From positions 108,695 to 172,694 of the forward strand of contig RXIC02000103.1 in NCBI GenBank assembly GCA_003952965.2: DNA of 64,000 nucleotides, in the 5' to 3' direction. The notes under the pieces are model-generated. The model made no database searches. It saw nothing but the letters and a program-made list of their open reading frames with translations, and was not told where the DNA came from. Position 1 is the first letter of the stretch; every line of letters begins with the position of its first letter. Shown one piece after another: positions 1 to 10,960 of the stretch. Position numbers and translations under genes: made by a program. Source of the DNA: Morella rubra. Its lineage: Eukaryota; Streptophyta; Magnoliopsida; Fagales; Myricaceae.

Positions 1-294
1 ACAGACACTATCAAGTGAGACATGTTACTAGACTGATAGTAGAGACTCGGTTTACTTAGGGAGACGAAGCCGGAATTTCAAATCCTGGACTTCGACTTCT
101 GTTTTTAAAGATAGAAGTGTGACTGTGGATCACGGATACTGTGCAATCTTTTACTATTGCTGAACAGTGACTTGTCGGCTGCTTTTACTATTGACTTTTC
201 CTATGGAGGAACAGTGACTTGTCAGCTGTCGGCAACGTTACTGTTGACAAAAAGTTACTATTCATGAATAGCAACCTGTCGGTTTACTTTCGGC
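1..294 (-). other. EPRV1 non-coding region downstream of ORF2
   Basis: No ORF is visible. The stretch contains repeated AACAGTGACTTGTC-like words and resembles the AACAGTGA-rich intergenic region of EPRV2 near 27.1 kb. The viral promoter and primer site of EPRV1, if present, should lie beyond the left edge of the window. Confidence 0.4.
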
Positions 295-1738
295 TTACTT
301 TGTCTTCACATGGGTGAGATTACAAATCGTCGGCAAGATTGACAGAGTAAGGATCTTGACCATCTTGAAGCAGGGGATCCAAGTAGTTGGGCTTGGATTG
401 ACTTGCAGTGGATGAATGTGATGAGGCTGGAGAATGCTCATCTGGATCTTGTCCACTGATACGGCTACTTCGAGCTGCACACATAATCTTGGAGCTCTTC
501 TTTGGTTTAGGTTGTTCATGGCAGAGGCTAGTGCTGTCTGAAGGCTAGCTTTTTCTACCAAAAATAGAAACTTCTTGTTGTGAGGAAATTCCTTGTTGAC
601 TTGTTCAACTATTCTTTGAATGTTAATTATCCCACCATTTAACTTGAAAACGGCGAGCACAAATGTTCTGGCTGACTTGATAATCCCATTTGAGAATCCA
701 TGGGATTTTGTATTTACTTGCAAAAAGATAGAGAGTGGAAACTGGCTGTCTCTGCTGGTTACTTCTCCACAATTGGCAAAGCGGGCAATGGCTTCTTTCA
801 ATTGGAGGGGAATGATGTCTGTAACTGGACCATACATTTGCCACCAACGATTGAACCAAGTGGGGAGTTGAATTTTGAATTTATTATCAAAATTAATAAA
901 CCAAGAATGAGAAAAAGTCTCATTTTGGTAAAGGATAACTTTGGACCATGCTTCAATATAATCATAATAATTGAAGCCAATGGGTTGACCTGGAAGTTCT
1001 TTCAAGATGGAGGGATGAGAACCCCATTCTTGAAGGAATGATTTTGACTATGAATAACTTGTGGAAGACAACCTTTTGCTAAGTAGGATCAAACTTATCA
1101 TGATGGTTCAATCGGACTGACTCGTATGCAGAGGATGACTTTGTAAAAATCAATTGACTTGTTGGGATGCTCTGGGACAAAATGCCATTTGGGTGGCAAA
1201 TAGGCACGGAGCAGTTTTACCATGTTGAACCTTAAGGAGAGCTCTTGGTCCTTTTGACTTGAGCAACTTCAGAATGAGCAAATGTTGATGGTAATGCTCA
1301 TGTGAAAACATTCTGAAGGTTTGTCTTGACAAAGAATTCCGAAGTATTTTTGGATGTAGGAATTTTACTTTGTAGTCTTTTATCCAAGACTGGGCCGTAG
1401 TAACTCCGTTTTGTAGTCTTAACGGAGACTGGGCCGGAGACATAGTCTCAATGATCGATAGGGATCAGGAGGTTGACTTGGTGGCATGGGAGCCAAGGCT
1501 GAATATGTGGGTTTACCATACTGACTTGTGAGAGTAAAGGCAGACGAGGAAGGCCGTATGGAAGACGGTCTGACTCTGGGGTTGACTTGGATTACCTAGG
1601 ACTGAAAACGATTACTTGATGAAGATTGACCTAAACCTTCATATGGGATGACCAATGATCTGGGATTAACTTGGGTATTTCAGGTAACTTTGGTGACTTG
1701 GTTGACTTGGCAGGTTCTTTACCTTTAGGAGCCATGGT
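295..1738 (-). pseudogene. EPRV1 second ORF (unknown function), broken
   Basis: An ATG at about 1735 overlaps the end of the RNase H frame and opens a Lys/Pro/Ser-rich N-terminus. The best preserved part (1005-295) has an aromatic-rich block with NYYDYIEAW, SHSWFINFD and WFNRWW. EPRV2 has the same block after its RNase H (YYDYVDAW near 27.9 kb), so this is a real conserved viral protein and not a chance ORF. It occupies the place of the unknown second ORF reported for florendoviruses. At least two frame breaks separate 1735-1640, 1443-1150 and 1005-295. No function can be read from the sequence. Confidence 0.6.
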
Positions 1739-2160
1739 GAGAATCCTGCAAGAATTCACGGGTAAGGAAATCAAGAATACTATTTTGACTTCCTTTGATG
1801 TATGCAATGTCAAAATAAAAAATACTTAAAAGTGCTTGCCAACGAGCAAAAATCTGTTTAGATGCAATATTTTGAACATCTTTTTCTAAAACAAATTTTG
1901 CACTTTTGCAATCAACTCTTATAAAAAATTTTTGATTTAACAAATCGGATTGAAATTTACTTATACATAGTACAATAGACAAAATTTCTTTTTTAATTGT
2001 ACTATAATTCTGCTGAGTGGAATTCCAATTGCCAGAATGGAAACGGACAATTTGTTCAGGAGAATCTGGAGTTACTTGCTGTTTGAGAATGCCACCGTAA
2101 CCAATTTCGGAGGCATCGTTTCGACTATTTTAAAAGAATCGGGGAAGGAATGCCAAGATA
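1725..2160 (-). pseudogene. EPRV1 RNase H domain, broken
   Basis: The 85-residue open stretch at 1982-1725 contains the caulimovirid RNase H C-terminal pattern RVDCKSA, then FARWQALL, then FDIAYIKGSQN and FLTREF. Upstream, to about 2160, the translation switches frames but still gives connection-domain and early RNase H residues. In the intact viral enzyme this domain removes RNA from RNA-DNA hybrids during reverse transcription. It directly follows the RT remnant, and its end overlaps the start of the second ORF. Confidence 0.75.
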
Positions 2161-2451
2161 GGGAAGTGTCTTAACATGTGACTTGATGAGTTGGACAATT
2201 GCAGTGTGCTCTTTTGTCCATGGAGGAGGATTCTTCTGGAGTCTATCAAACAGGGTTTACATTGATGTCGGAGATTATGATAAAAATCAGCAATATAGTT
2301 TAAGGATCCTAAGAACCTCTGAAGCTGGGTTTTATCTGTGATGACATCAGGAAACTTGTCAGCAAATTGAATGGCTCTATCAATTGGCTGGATTTGACTT
2401 TGGTAAATGTTAAAACCTAAAAATCTGACTTTGGTTTGGAATAGCTTGATC

Positions 2452-3080
2452 TTAGGGCTGAGACACTAAACCATTTGACTTAACAATCTGGAGAAACCTA
2501 TTGAGATGTTTCCAATGTTCTTCTATGGACTTGGAGAAGACTAAAACATCGTCAATATAAACTATGGTGAAATGACTATATGGATTGAAAATATCATTCA
2601 TGATATTTTGGAATTCACTTGGTGCATTCTTCAGACCGAAGGGATTACATTCCATTCGTAATGACCAAAAGGAGTGGTGAATGTGGTTTTGTACCTGTCT
2701 GACTCTTACAATTGAATTTGATAGAAGCCATTTTTCATATCAAATTTACTAAACACAGTGGCATCAGAGAGGCGGCTGATGAGATCCCTTTTATCAGGGA
2801 TTGGGTACCTGATCCATTGAAGTACCTTGTTCAATGGTTTGTAATTGATGACCATTCGAGGAGTTCCTCGTTCGATTTTAGCATTTTTATTGACATAAAA
2901 AGCTGCACAAGACCAAGGAGATTTACTTAGACGAATTAAACCTTTACTTAAGAGTTCATGGATTTCTTTCTTGCAGAATTCCATGACGGTTGGATTCATC
3001 TGAATAGTTCGAGCTTTTGTGGGAATATTTTTCTCACTAAACTCGGGAATATAAGGAGGTTTGACTATGTGTTGCTTTCG
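2452..3080 (-). pseudogene. EPRV1 reverse transcriptase domain, broken
   Basis: Two open blocks (2999-2706 and 2655-2452) cover fingers and palm. The first has RMVINYKPLN and FSKFDMKNGFYQI. The second has FGLKNAPSEFQ and the catalytic box YIDD at 2548-2559. A stop and a frame change separate them, and downstream codons are riddled with stops. In living relatives this polyprotein domain copies pregenomic RNA to DNA. The catalytic aspartates remain, but the frame is not continuous, so no enzyme is expected. Confidence 0.85.
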
Positions 3081-3166
3081 ATGCCAGAAAGCATTGGGGA
3101 CATCCGAACAGACTTGTTGTTCGAATTTACTTTGGAATGACTTAATCTGCGATTGGAGATTTTGAC

Positions 3167-3424
3167 TTAAGAGTTGTTCCTCAACTCTTTTGTACTTGAT
3201 TTCTTCCTTAAGAAAATCAAGATGTTGAGTTTACTAATAATGAAGTTTAAAGTTTTACTTATGATGCTTCCTACATAAGGAAAGTTCTCTAGGCCGGGGA
3301 GGACTAACGAACTCAAAGGTGACTTTCTGACCAAAATGTTGGTTGTAAGACCTTCGCTACTTGTGGTGAAAGGATACAACAAACAGATGAAAGGAGTACC
3401 TAAGATGACTTTCTGGTCAGGCAT
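3167..3424 (-). pseudogene. EPRV1 protease-RT linker
   Basis: This is an open 85-residue stretch between protease and RT. It carries KVILGTPFICLLYPF, whose EPRV2 counterpart (KVILGNPF) lies at the far right end of that copy near 30.18 kb. The pairing shows where the EPRV2 genome circle was opened. No separate catalytic role is recognised. Confidence 0.6.
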
Positions 3425-3432
3425 GTTTTTTA

Positions 3433-3684
3433 CTAAAACAAAGGTGACTTAAAGCAGACATTATCTTTACAGATGTGTGCTTTGGTTAACTTGTAATTAA
3501 TACCCATCGAACTACCATTGGCAGAGAGAAGACGTTCCTTTGTCTTCTCAAAGTATTTGGTGGGGATTAATCCTTCCTGAATACAATTAAGATCGGCACC
3601 TGAATCTATAAGGGCGATAACCTCAAAAGAGTATTCAGAGTTGACTATAATGGTGACTTTAGAATGCCATTTCTGAAAATGCAT
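3433..3684 (-). pseudogene. EPRV1 aspartic protease domain
   Basis: The translation includes IALIDSGADLNCI, the retroviral-type aspartic protease active site, with DSGAD encoded at 3592-3606. Flanking sequence gives a typical beta-rich fold with SANGSSMGINYKL. In the family this domain cleaves the viral polyprotein. The surrounding frame is interrupted on both sides, so only the domain core is open. Confidence 0.8.
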
Positions 3685-3878
3685 TCTATTGATGATACTT
3701 AAAAACTGATTACTACTTTCTGGTTCATCTAGAGGGATGACAGGAAGAGTATATTCAGGTTCAGAGTGGTTAGACTCTGATGGTTGACTATGCTTCTTAA
3801 AACTTTGGTTGATTTTAAGAAGGAGAATTTCTTGTTCAAGAGTTTTATTTTGTTCTTTTAACTCTCGAATTTCTTTCT

Positions 3879-4283
3879 TTACTTGTTGGACTTCAGTCTG
3901 TAAATCTTGAAGGGTGACAGGTTTAGAATTTTCTTAAACTTGTCTAAGATTTTATTAAGACTGATTTGGGTTTTAGGAACTTTTAATTTACTTTCCTGCT
4001 TTTGCAAGGTATGTTTTAACTTGGTAAGATACTGAGCCTTGAGCTCTGGATCTTCAACTTTGTCGATCAAATTGATCAACAATTCTTCTTGTTTACTTAT
4101 GACATTAAGAGTTTTACCTGGGTTACAACAGCTATCTTGACATCCTAATTTTTGGTTAGGGGTGTCAGACTTTGTGTCGGTACTAGGGTTGGAACTAGAG
4201 TTGGAAGACGGGATATCGTCTAGTTCTAGATCACTACCACTAGAATCTCTTAATTCTAAAATGGCAAAAGTTTTACTTTTCAC
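3879..4283 (-). pseudogene. EPRV1 acidic, coiled-coil linker after the zinc knuckle
   Basis: A 134-residue open stretch lies between zinc knuckle and protease. It starts Ser/Asp/Glu-rich (DSSGSDLELDD), then has a Cys cluster (CQDSCC) and a Leu/Lys heptad-like segment. EPRV2 has a similar linker at 22.72-23.23 kb, also with a Cys cluster (CNCLDDICQC) and a longer coiled coil. The conservation of a Cys-rich patch followed by a coil suggests a structural, probably capsid-associated, part of the polyprotein. That role is inference. Confidence 0.5.
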
Positions 4284-4323
4284 TTTCTGGGATGTCTAAG
4301 GAATTAATGTTTTCCTTAACTCG

Positions 4324-4365
4324 ACATTCAGAACTGTAATGACCAAATTTTTTACATTTATAACG
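4324..4365 (-). other. EPRV1 zinc knuckle with first Cys lost
   Basis: The translation reads RYKCKKFGHYSSEC. The spacing fits a CCHC knuckle (C-x2-C-x4-H-x4-C), but the first ligand codon is CGT (Arg) where TGT is expected. The EPRV2 equivalent is intact. Knuckles of this kind in caulimovirid coat proteins bind the pregenomic RNA. Confidence 0.7.
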
Positions 4366-4739
4366 TTGGATTTTACTTTTGTTTTTAGGAGACTTTGGTT
4401 TTAACCGTTTCCTAAAAGCTTTCTTATGAAATTTGGGTTTACCATCTTCAGGAGGTAGAGTGTACTTCCTAGAAGACCGTTTGTGGTATCTATTTGACTT
4501 TTTGAAGGATGACCTTTCCTTCTGGTGTTTCCTACGGGATGGTGCTATGGGAGGCAGACCATACTGTTCGCAGAAATTACCATTTCATACTTAGCTTTCT
4601 CTCTATCTTTGCTAAGTTGATTACTAATTTTCATGTTAATACACATCTTAAGACCTTCTTTGTTGATGGTACTAACAATATCACCATATGTCAGGTTTTC
4701 ATATCTATGATACCTGAGGGTTGACTTAAGACTTCTCTA

Positions 4740-5260
4740 ATCTTATGGGCAAAAAGATTGGGAAGACCATTAATGAATTTTTCTTTCCAAAAAGGATTCT
4801 TACAATCATCCCTAAGCATGACATGGGAAATGAAGACATCCTTATACCAAAAAAAATCACTAAGGGTTGGACACTTAAGGTTACTTAATTGGTCGTGGAT
4901 CCTAGAGGCAATGTTACTAGGAATACCAATGAAATGTTTAATAATGGTATATACCAGAGTATTGATACCATCATTAACACCTTGACCTGTCTTTCATCAA
5001 AAATTGGTAATCCTTCTTCATCATGCTGGACAGCATAAAGAATAAGATTACGATCTGATTCAGTGAGATACTTTTCCCACCATTGATGAAGGGAACCGGT
5101 GAAACCAGAAATAGTTAATTCAACGATTTCTGGGTGGCTTAAGGAATGGTTTACTAGGTAGCTATTTGCTACCATAGTCATATGCTGGAGTGTATTGAGA
5201 ATTTCTTGTTCAGAAAATCCATCAATATTCCATTCATACAACTTACCGGCAGAGACAGAG
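4740..5260 (-). pseudogene. EPRV1 coat protein core, broken
   Basis: The open block 5241-4985 contains ELTISGFTGSLHQWWEKYLT, a Gag/coat-like motif of caulimovirids. Continuing toward 4740 in shifted frames gives CPTLSDFFWYKDV and FWKEKFINGLP-like residues, matching the better preserved EPRV2 coat block at 23.7-23.96 kb. In the virus this forms the capsid. Frame changes break it near 4985 and again before the zinc knuckle. Confidence 0.7.
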
Positions 5261-5339
5261 AACTGGCTATGGAAATTCCTTTCTTCGAATTTAAGATCAG
5301 GAGGAGTGGGTTTTCTATACCAGTTTTTGTCAAGGAGGT

Positions 5340-6240
5340 AGGGTTAGGATGTCGGGACTGAATCCTATTGACCTCTAACTGCTTGAACTGTTGTTCTATC
5401 TCATTTACTTGTGGATCTAAATCGGATTCCGTATCAGATTCAGTGGTTACTTCAACTTGATTAAGAACACTTACTTGGTGTGAGGAAAAAGGTTTCTTGC
5501 CTTCTGTTTAACTTGGTGTTAACTAGGTTAACATTTGTGTGACTTTACTGAGTGCTGACTGGTCAGAGGTTTTTAAACCTATGGGTTTACTAGACAGCTG
5601 TAGTAAAGGTTTCTCTATGATTGGTGATTGGCTGTCTAACTTAAGCTCAATCTTGTCTAACTGGTTACCTATGGTTTGGAGATACTGGTTGGTGTAATTG
5701 TTTTGTTCAACTAGTGGCTTTTAACTATCCGAGGCTGGAACCTTAAAGGGTGAAGCTATTACTTCTGAACCATTGTGGGCTACAACTATGGTCTCGGGTG
5801 GAGGATGACTAGAACTAATGGACTTCTTGTCCGAAGTAGTCCATTTGACTTTGGTGAGTACCTGGACATTCATGGAATGGTATTTTTCTAGGTACTCAAA
5901 GAAATCTATGTTTTGACCTAATTGACGCATGAATTCCTGCCATGCATCATAGATGACTTTCTTTTCAGCTTTCGTGTGACTTTCACGATACTGAGTTCTT
6001 TTGACTTCATTGGCCTGAGACATAAACTCATCTTCTAGAGTTTTCATGTCTAGGGTAAAGACTTTACTTATGGTCATGAGTTGTGGGTCAACAGCTGATT
6101 TGAAATCAGTCTGGGTTGGTGACTCTTGACCATCATCTTCTTCTACATCTTCGACTACAGGTCTAGATGTAGAGGGTTGGGTTGGTAGTTTTGACTTGGT
6201 AAGTACAAAGGTGTACTAACCCTAGAATTTACTTGAACGC
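5340..6240 (-). pseudogene. EPRV1 region between movement and coat domains
   Basis: The longest open block (6077-5721) reads as a charged alpha-helical segment (KKVIYDAWQEFMRQL) followed by a Pro/Ser linker ending SPFKVPAS. EPRV2 has the matching layout at 25.05-24.70 kb (NQEEQALIRQQYYQYM, then TPYKAN). The rest, to 5340, is Glu/Asp/Ser-rich in broken frames. It is probably the N-terminal arm of the coat protein; no catalytic motif is seen. Confidence 0.5.
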
Positions 6241-6450
6241 CTTGGAGTTGACGTTGGATTTGCACTACGGATTCAGGGAGACTGGAAGTAGACCTTCGTG
6301 AGGACTAACTGCTTCATTTTTGAATCCTAAGGGGTGTGAAACCTCCTCTGGGTGCGTCAAAACTAATCCTAATGGTACCGTCTAGATACTGCTGGATCAT
6401 ATCTAACTTGTTAATGTTTTGGGAAACATTTGTGGTTGGGTTTTCATTTT

Positions 6451-7219
6451 CTAAAAACCAATCACTGGTAAGGTTACTTCATTCCAACGGATCGACTTGG
6501 GGACCCTAATGTTGGCATCACTTGTGTGACTTTGGATGAGTAAGGTTTGATCTTTGGGACTTTTTACTAAAGCGTGGACATTGAGGTTGGTCCTAATACA
6601 CTTGTAGTAAATCCTATAGATCAAAGCTAAAGGTTGACTTCCTTCTAACATTTCATAACCTGAAGTTTTAATGTTCGAGGTTAAGGCTTTCAGAAGGTGT
6701 TTTTCACTTAAACTTAAGGTAAAATCGGGGAAACAATCAAAATGGATTGGACCATTGTGAAGGCTGGACTCGATGATACCTAAGATACTTGTGCTGTAAT
6801 CTGTGAACCTAGCATCTCTAAGACATAGAAGAACAGATGCATCGACTCCTCGTTGAGTCAAGGGTTTTACTGCAACTTGAACTAATCCATGTGGATGTAG
6901 TTAAAACCCTTGTTCCTTATGTTTTTAATACAGAAGGAGACAGAAGTTGGCACTTTTCATGGGTTTTACTAAGAGCGTAAACCTGCTCTACGGTTTTGAC
7001 ATGATAATTACTTTTGAAAGACAAAGGGTTAAAACTTGACTTGGATTTCACTACTCGGACCTTAGGGATATTCCAATCCTGAAGGTTGGTGGTGACCTCA
7101 TTGACTTCGAATTCTTCTTCGTTTACTATTCCTGGTATGGGTGGAATGGAAACAGAAGACCTAGAACTTACAGAAGAAGTGGATCTGAACAAACGACTCA
7201 TGATTAAGTGTTTGGACAT
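6451..7219 (-). pseudogene. EPRV1 movement protein (30K-type), broken
   Basis: The N-terminal block (7219-6917) is Ser-rich with LQDWNIPKV. The second block (6861-6451) has VDASVLLCLRDARF and GPIHFDCFPDFTLSL, then ends near WNEVTLPVIGF. Both blocks match the EPRV2 movement region (NASVLLCLRDGR and NNWIIPKV). Caulimovirid movement proteins open plasmodesmata for cell-to-cell spread. A frameshift near 6900 separates the blocks. This is the first domain of the polyprotein, and the viral segment ends 90 bp further upstream. Confidence 0.7.
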
Positions 7220-7308
7220 GAGAACTCACTACGACAAACAACTTACTAAATCAGACAATAAACTTACCTAAGCTTCAACTTTCCGACTTAACAAACTTAA
7301 AAGGACAT

Positions 7309-7890
7309 ACCCTATATATATATATATATTTATTTATTTATTTGTGAAATTATTTTAGAAACAATTTGAGAGTCTAACGAGTTACAGATTGTGAATTAAA
7401 AATTATATGAGCTAGGAACTTTATCGGTGATATTATTCCGATCCTATTAGCTCATGTGAAATATAGTATGTGGAAGGATAAATAAACAAATAATATTTAG
7501 CAAAAAGGATTTTACAAAAAATAGTCTCACTACCTCGAGGGTTAATTATGATATGTTAATGAACATGATCACAATTTGTAGAAGCCCATAAATTCAAAAA
7601 AAAAAAAAAAGGAGTTAAATGAAAAAAAGGTTTTCATGATAATCCTAGTGCCAAGATTTGAGATCCCTAAAGACCCAACGCATAAGCACAGGAGAAACTT
7701 TGAGTAAGCCATTGTAAATAGCTCAGAACTTCAGTTGAGAAGAGAGCAAGTCATTTTTCGTGAGAACGGTTCTGTCTCTAAAAATTCTCTCTTGACTTCT
7801 CTGTCTCAAGAACTGTGTGGGTGGATCTGAAGGAGGCAGAACGCTTGGGCTGCTAGATTTCAACGATCCAGAATTCCGTCGCGAAATCTT
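7309..7890 (+). repeat. Dispersed repeat copy 1, beginning at a TA tract
   Basis: It starts in (TA)n followed by TTTATT repeats, then shares long near-identical stretches with 47170-47740, such as GAGTTACAGATTGTGAATT versus GAGTTATAGATTGTGAATT and the shared GAGATTTGAGATCCCTAA. No ORF is seen. It resembles the outer part of an LTR retroelement, but I cannot assign a family. EPRV1 abuts it exactly at the TA tract. Confidence 0.65.
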
Positions 7891-8039
7891 ACAAACTATT
7901 AGTATAATTTGTTATAACGGACGTTTAGGACAAAAGTATGTTTAACTATATGTATGATGTATGTAGTTACTCATTTGGTTAGTTAAATTATTTAAATAAA
8001 TTAAAATGGGTGAATTAAATCAATTAAATTGGATCACTA

Positions 8040-8178
8040 ATCAATAATGAATTATGTAATGTTGAACTAAACTGTTATGCGTCTGCACGGTGTAAAAATA
8101 CGTTCAAATGCATAACATTAAACATCAACATTGGAACGCATGAGAGAACCGTCCGGATGGTATAGAAACCTCCGCATA
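8040..8178. other. Possible left remnant of CACTA element A
   Basis: This short stretch before the gypsy LTR contains ACCGTCCGGATGG, the same CpG-rich motif as the sequence just after the other LTR (CACCGTCCGGATG at about 15404). The gypsy element therefore seems to sit inside CACTA-type subterminal DNA. The 7891-8039 interval is AT-rich and unassigned. No left terminal inverted repeat of element A is recognisable. Confidence 0.35.
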
Positions 8179-10361
8179 TGTAATAGCTCGGACCGTGAAG
8201 ACCTCTAGTGCTGTTTTACAGTAATGGACACCACTATTAAACTGAGGTTATGGCCAGTGGGATGATCGTTAAAGCAACAGGATTCTAAGAAATAAACATC
8301 ATCAAGACCCTTTATTCCAACCTTTGTATCACAAAAGAGTATCAATTCTGCTTTCTATGTACGTCTACAAACCATGGCAGAATAACTACTAAATTCAGTA
8401 CAATCTACATAGGTCTTTATTTTATTCTCTTCTACTCTTTCACTTTCTCATCGTGAAAATATAATTAGGACACTCTCAAGGAGGATGTCTAGGTTCTCAT
8501 TGACCCAAACCCAATTACTAGCATAGTATCAAGACCTCATGAGTCAAACTCTTAGTAAATTCTCCCAGGTACATTCTGAACATTTGCTAAAAGAATTTAA
8601 CAAACAATGGTGAGTCCAAATGACTCAGTAAAGCTAGTGGTTAGAGGATAAGAATAGCAGATACAAGAAAAAGATATTAAAGAAACCCGTTTATCAATAA
8701 AATCTCAGAACAGAAGAAGAAAGTAAAAGAAAAGAATCAGTTTCTTTAAAATTGATCTTTTCAATTCTCAACCACCACTCTTCTCACTCCCAGAGTGAAT
8801 CATTGGGCTAGAGTGACGGGTTACACGTAACGTCCGTATCTTTGCAGCAGTACTCGTAGAGTACAATACGGTCTCACTCTTAGAGTGAAATATCCTATCA
8901 AAGGATCTTTCCGTGTATGACAGAGAGGCCAGAATGCCACAATAAGTGGTACACATCCTCTTGTGCACAGTACCGTTACGTCTTCACAATATACGTTAAG
9001 TATGTATGTCTCATGTTAACACCCATACATATCATTCATGATATGCAACACCTTAACCACACTTGAACCTCAACCACGTCCCTTTTCAAAGTACAAGATT
9101 AAGTATGCATGTCTCATGTCAACGCCTATACATCTCATTCATGATATGCAACACCTTAACCCTTCCATTGGAAAGCATAGAAATATGATAAAACATTATT
9201 CAAAAGAAAGTGTTGTGAAGGAAAAACAGCACTTTAATTTCTCGGTTAAAACCGGCTTAATCACCACGTAGAAAAAACTCATTTTGACATAATCAAAAGG
9301 CAAGAGTTTTGAAAAATAATAGATTCAAGCTTTGGAAAACATCTTTTGAGAAATTTTTTGAAAAGAAACGGATCAAAATTGAAAAACAACTTGAAAACGA
9401 ATTGAACTTTGAAAATGATACTTTTTCGAAAAGACGAGCTTGTTCTCTATCAAGAACACGAATAATAGGAAGAATAGAAAGAACGTAATAACATCAAAAG
9501 ATGCTCTAATAAGTAATACAAGAGATTCACAAATCATCTTGAAAACTTTTGAATTGAAATCAAAGATAACCAACTAAACTTTATCTCTAGTGTAGCCGAA
9601 CTCCTCGTATGATCTTCTAAGTTTTGATTCTTCCTTCTCTACTCGAATTCCCCCTTGCTTCCTCTAGCCTTTCCTCTTCTTCACTACTCGGTTTCTCTCT
9701 GTGTGAAAGCTCTACGATTTCACTCAAATGGTGAGATTTTCTAATGGCCGAACCCCCTATTTATAGGCTTCCAAGACTTAGTTGCTAAGTTTTGTCAATT
9801 ATCCAAAAGATTATCCTCTCATCATTATCCACAAGTCATCTCAATCCACAATTTTATCTCTATCCACAATTTCATTTTTATCCACAGGTCATCTCTATGT
9901 ACAATTTCATCTCTATCCACAATCATATCCAAATTTCATCTCTATCCACATTTCATCTCTATCTATATTCATTTCTATCCACAATTCATATCCAAATTCC
10001 AAAAATCGACCTACTAGCTTCCGAAAAATAAAATGTCTCCAAAATTGAACCATCAACTCGTGGATAAACTCTCGACATATTAGTAGAATAAAAATCATGG
10101 GGTTTTTCGAGAAAACCCCGTCCTACTAGCTTAAAAAATTAAATTGATCCAATATGTGCTCCTCAACATCCTGAACAAAAACTTAGATACATGCGAACTC
10201 CAAATCTCACTTAATTAGGTCCTATTCAAGATTTTAACATTAATATATCAAGCACTAATTAATCTCACTAAGTCACTAATTATGCCCTAATGCACTACTA
10301 AACCTAAACTGGATTTCACAAAAAAATATGTTATGCTAAACAAAAGCTCGGGGTATGTATA
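8179..10361 (-). repeat. Gypsy 3' LTR (element orientation)
   Basis: It matches 13147-15323 throughout, from TGTAATAGCTCGGACC to CAAAAGCTCGGGGTATG. The outer end near 10361 is mutated (TATGTATA where the other LTR has TATGACA). It has no ORF of its own; the 77-residue plus-strand ORF at 9038 recurs in the other LTR only because of the duplication. Confidence 0.85.
9835..9990 (+). repeat. CATCTCTATCCACAATTT tandem repeat in 3' LTR
   Basis: About 8 degenerate units of an 18-bp motif (CATCTCTATCCACAATTT) occur in tandem. The same array, with different unit number, is at 14815-14950 in the other LTR. It is an internal minisatellite of the LTR and has changed length since insertion. Confidence 0.8.
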
Positions 10362-10372
10362 CTCCCCCACTT
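10362..10372 (-). other. Polypurine tract of the gypsy element
   Basis: On the minus strand the sequence just before the 3' LTR is AAGTGGGGGAG. This is the purine run from which plus-strand DNA synthesis starts in LTR retrotransposons. Its place fixes the element as minus-strand. Confidence 0.65.
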
Positions 10373-10439
10373 AGAAAAAATTCCGTCCTCAAAATTTAAA
10401 CATAACACAAGAAACGTACCAGTTAGTCAAACAATTGAG

Positions 10440-10960
10440 GATACTTGTCACGCATGTCTGCCTCTAACTCCCATGATGCTTTAGTCACATCATGACTCTG
10501 CCATAACTTAGGAAATTTTGTTACGCAGCTTTTGCTTTTTTCTATCAAATATTACCATAGGTTACTCTTGATAGGTTAAATTCTTTTAAGGCTGTATAAT
10601 CTATCACATGAGAAGGATCTAGAACATATTTCCTCAGCATAGAGATGTGAAAAGTATCATGTACTCCTTCCAATTCTGGTGGTAAGGCTAACTGATAAGC
10701 TGTTACCCCTACCTTTCGTAAAATCTCAAATGGTCCAACATATCGGGGATTAACTTCCCTTTCTTTTCAAATCTCCTAACTCCTTTCATAGGAATCACCT
10801 TCAAGAATACTTTATCCACTTCTTCATATTCTAACAATCATCTATGATTGTTAGCATAACTCTTTTGTCCACTTTGAGCTACCTTCAACCTTTCTTTGAT
10901 CAGTTCTATCTTTTCACAAGTCTTTTGTACGATTTCAGATCCTATCATCTACAATACAAT
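10440..10960 (-). pseudogene. Gypsy integrase C-terminal tail, broken
   Basis: Reading the minus strand across small frameshifts gives YVGPFEILRKVGV, YQLALPPELEG, VHDTFHISMLRKY and DPSHVIDY, the plant Ty3/gypsy integrase tail (Tekay/Del-like). Further upstream come SYANNHR and DKVFLKVIPMKGV. The HHCC zinc finger and D,D35,E core are absent. It normally lies at the end of pol next to the 3' LTR, as here. Confidence 0.75.

Larger units (their letters stand above)
1..7308 (-). mobile_element. Endogenous pararetrovirus 1 (EPRV1), caulimovirid, decayed
   Basis: Minus-strand fragments occur in the order movement protein, coat protein, zinc knuckle, aspartic protease, reverse transcriptase, RNase H and then a second ORF. 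No integrase or LTR is visible. This is the Caulimoviridae order, and the second ORF after RNase H fits the Florendovirus group best; Petuvirus-like is the alternative. All ORFs carry stops and frameshifts, so the copy is old and non-coding. The right end stops about 90 bp upstream of the movement-protein start at a (TA)n tract (7309-7330). The left end runs off the window. It is inferred to have arrived by illegitimate integration. Confidence 0.85.

Noticed and set aside
620-1041. Plus-strand ORFs of 83 and 113 codons
   Set aside because: They are reverse-strand shadows of the conserved EPRV1 second ORF; their translations have no motif and no counterpart in EPRV2.
9038-9271. Plus-strand ORF of 77 codons, with a relative at 14083-14280
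   Set aside because: The recurrence is only because both lie in the two LTRs of one gypsy element. The sequence has no coding pattern or conserved domain.
9782-10098. Overlapping Ser/Leu/Tyr/Ile-rich ORFs in three frames
   Set aside because: They are translations of the CATCTCTATCCACAATTT minisatellite; open in several frames because the repeat lacks stops.
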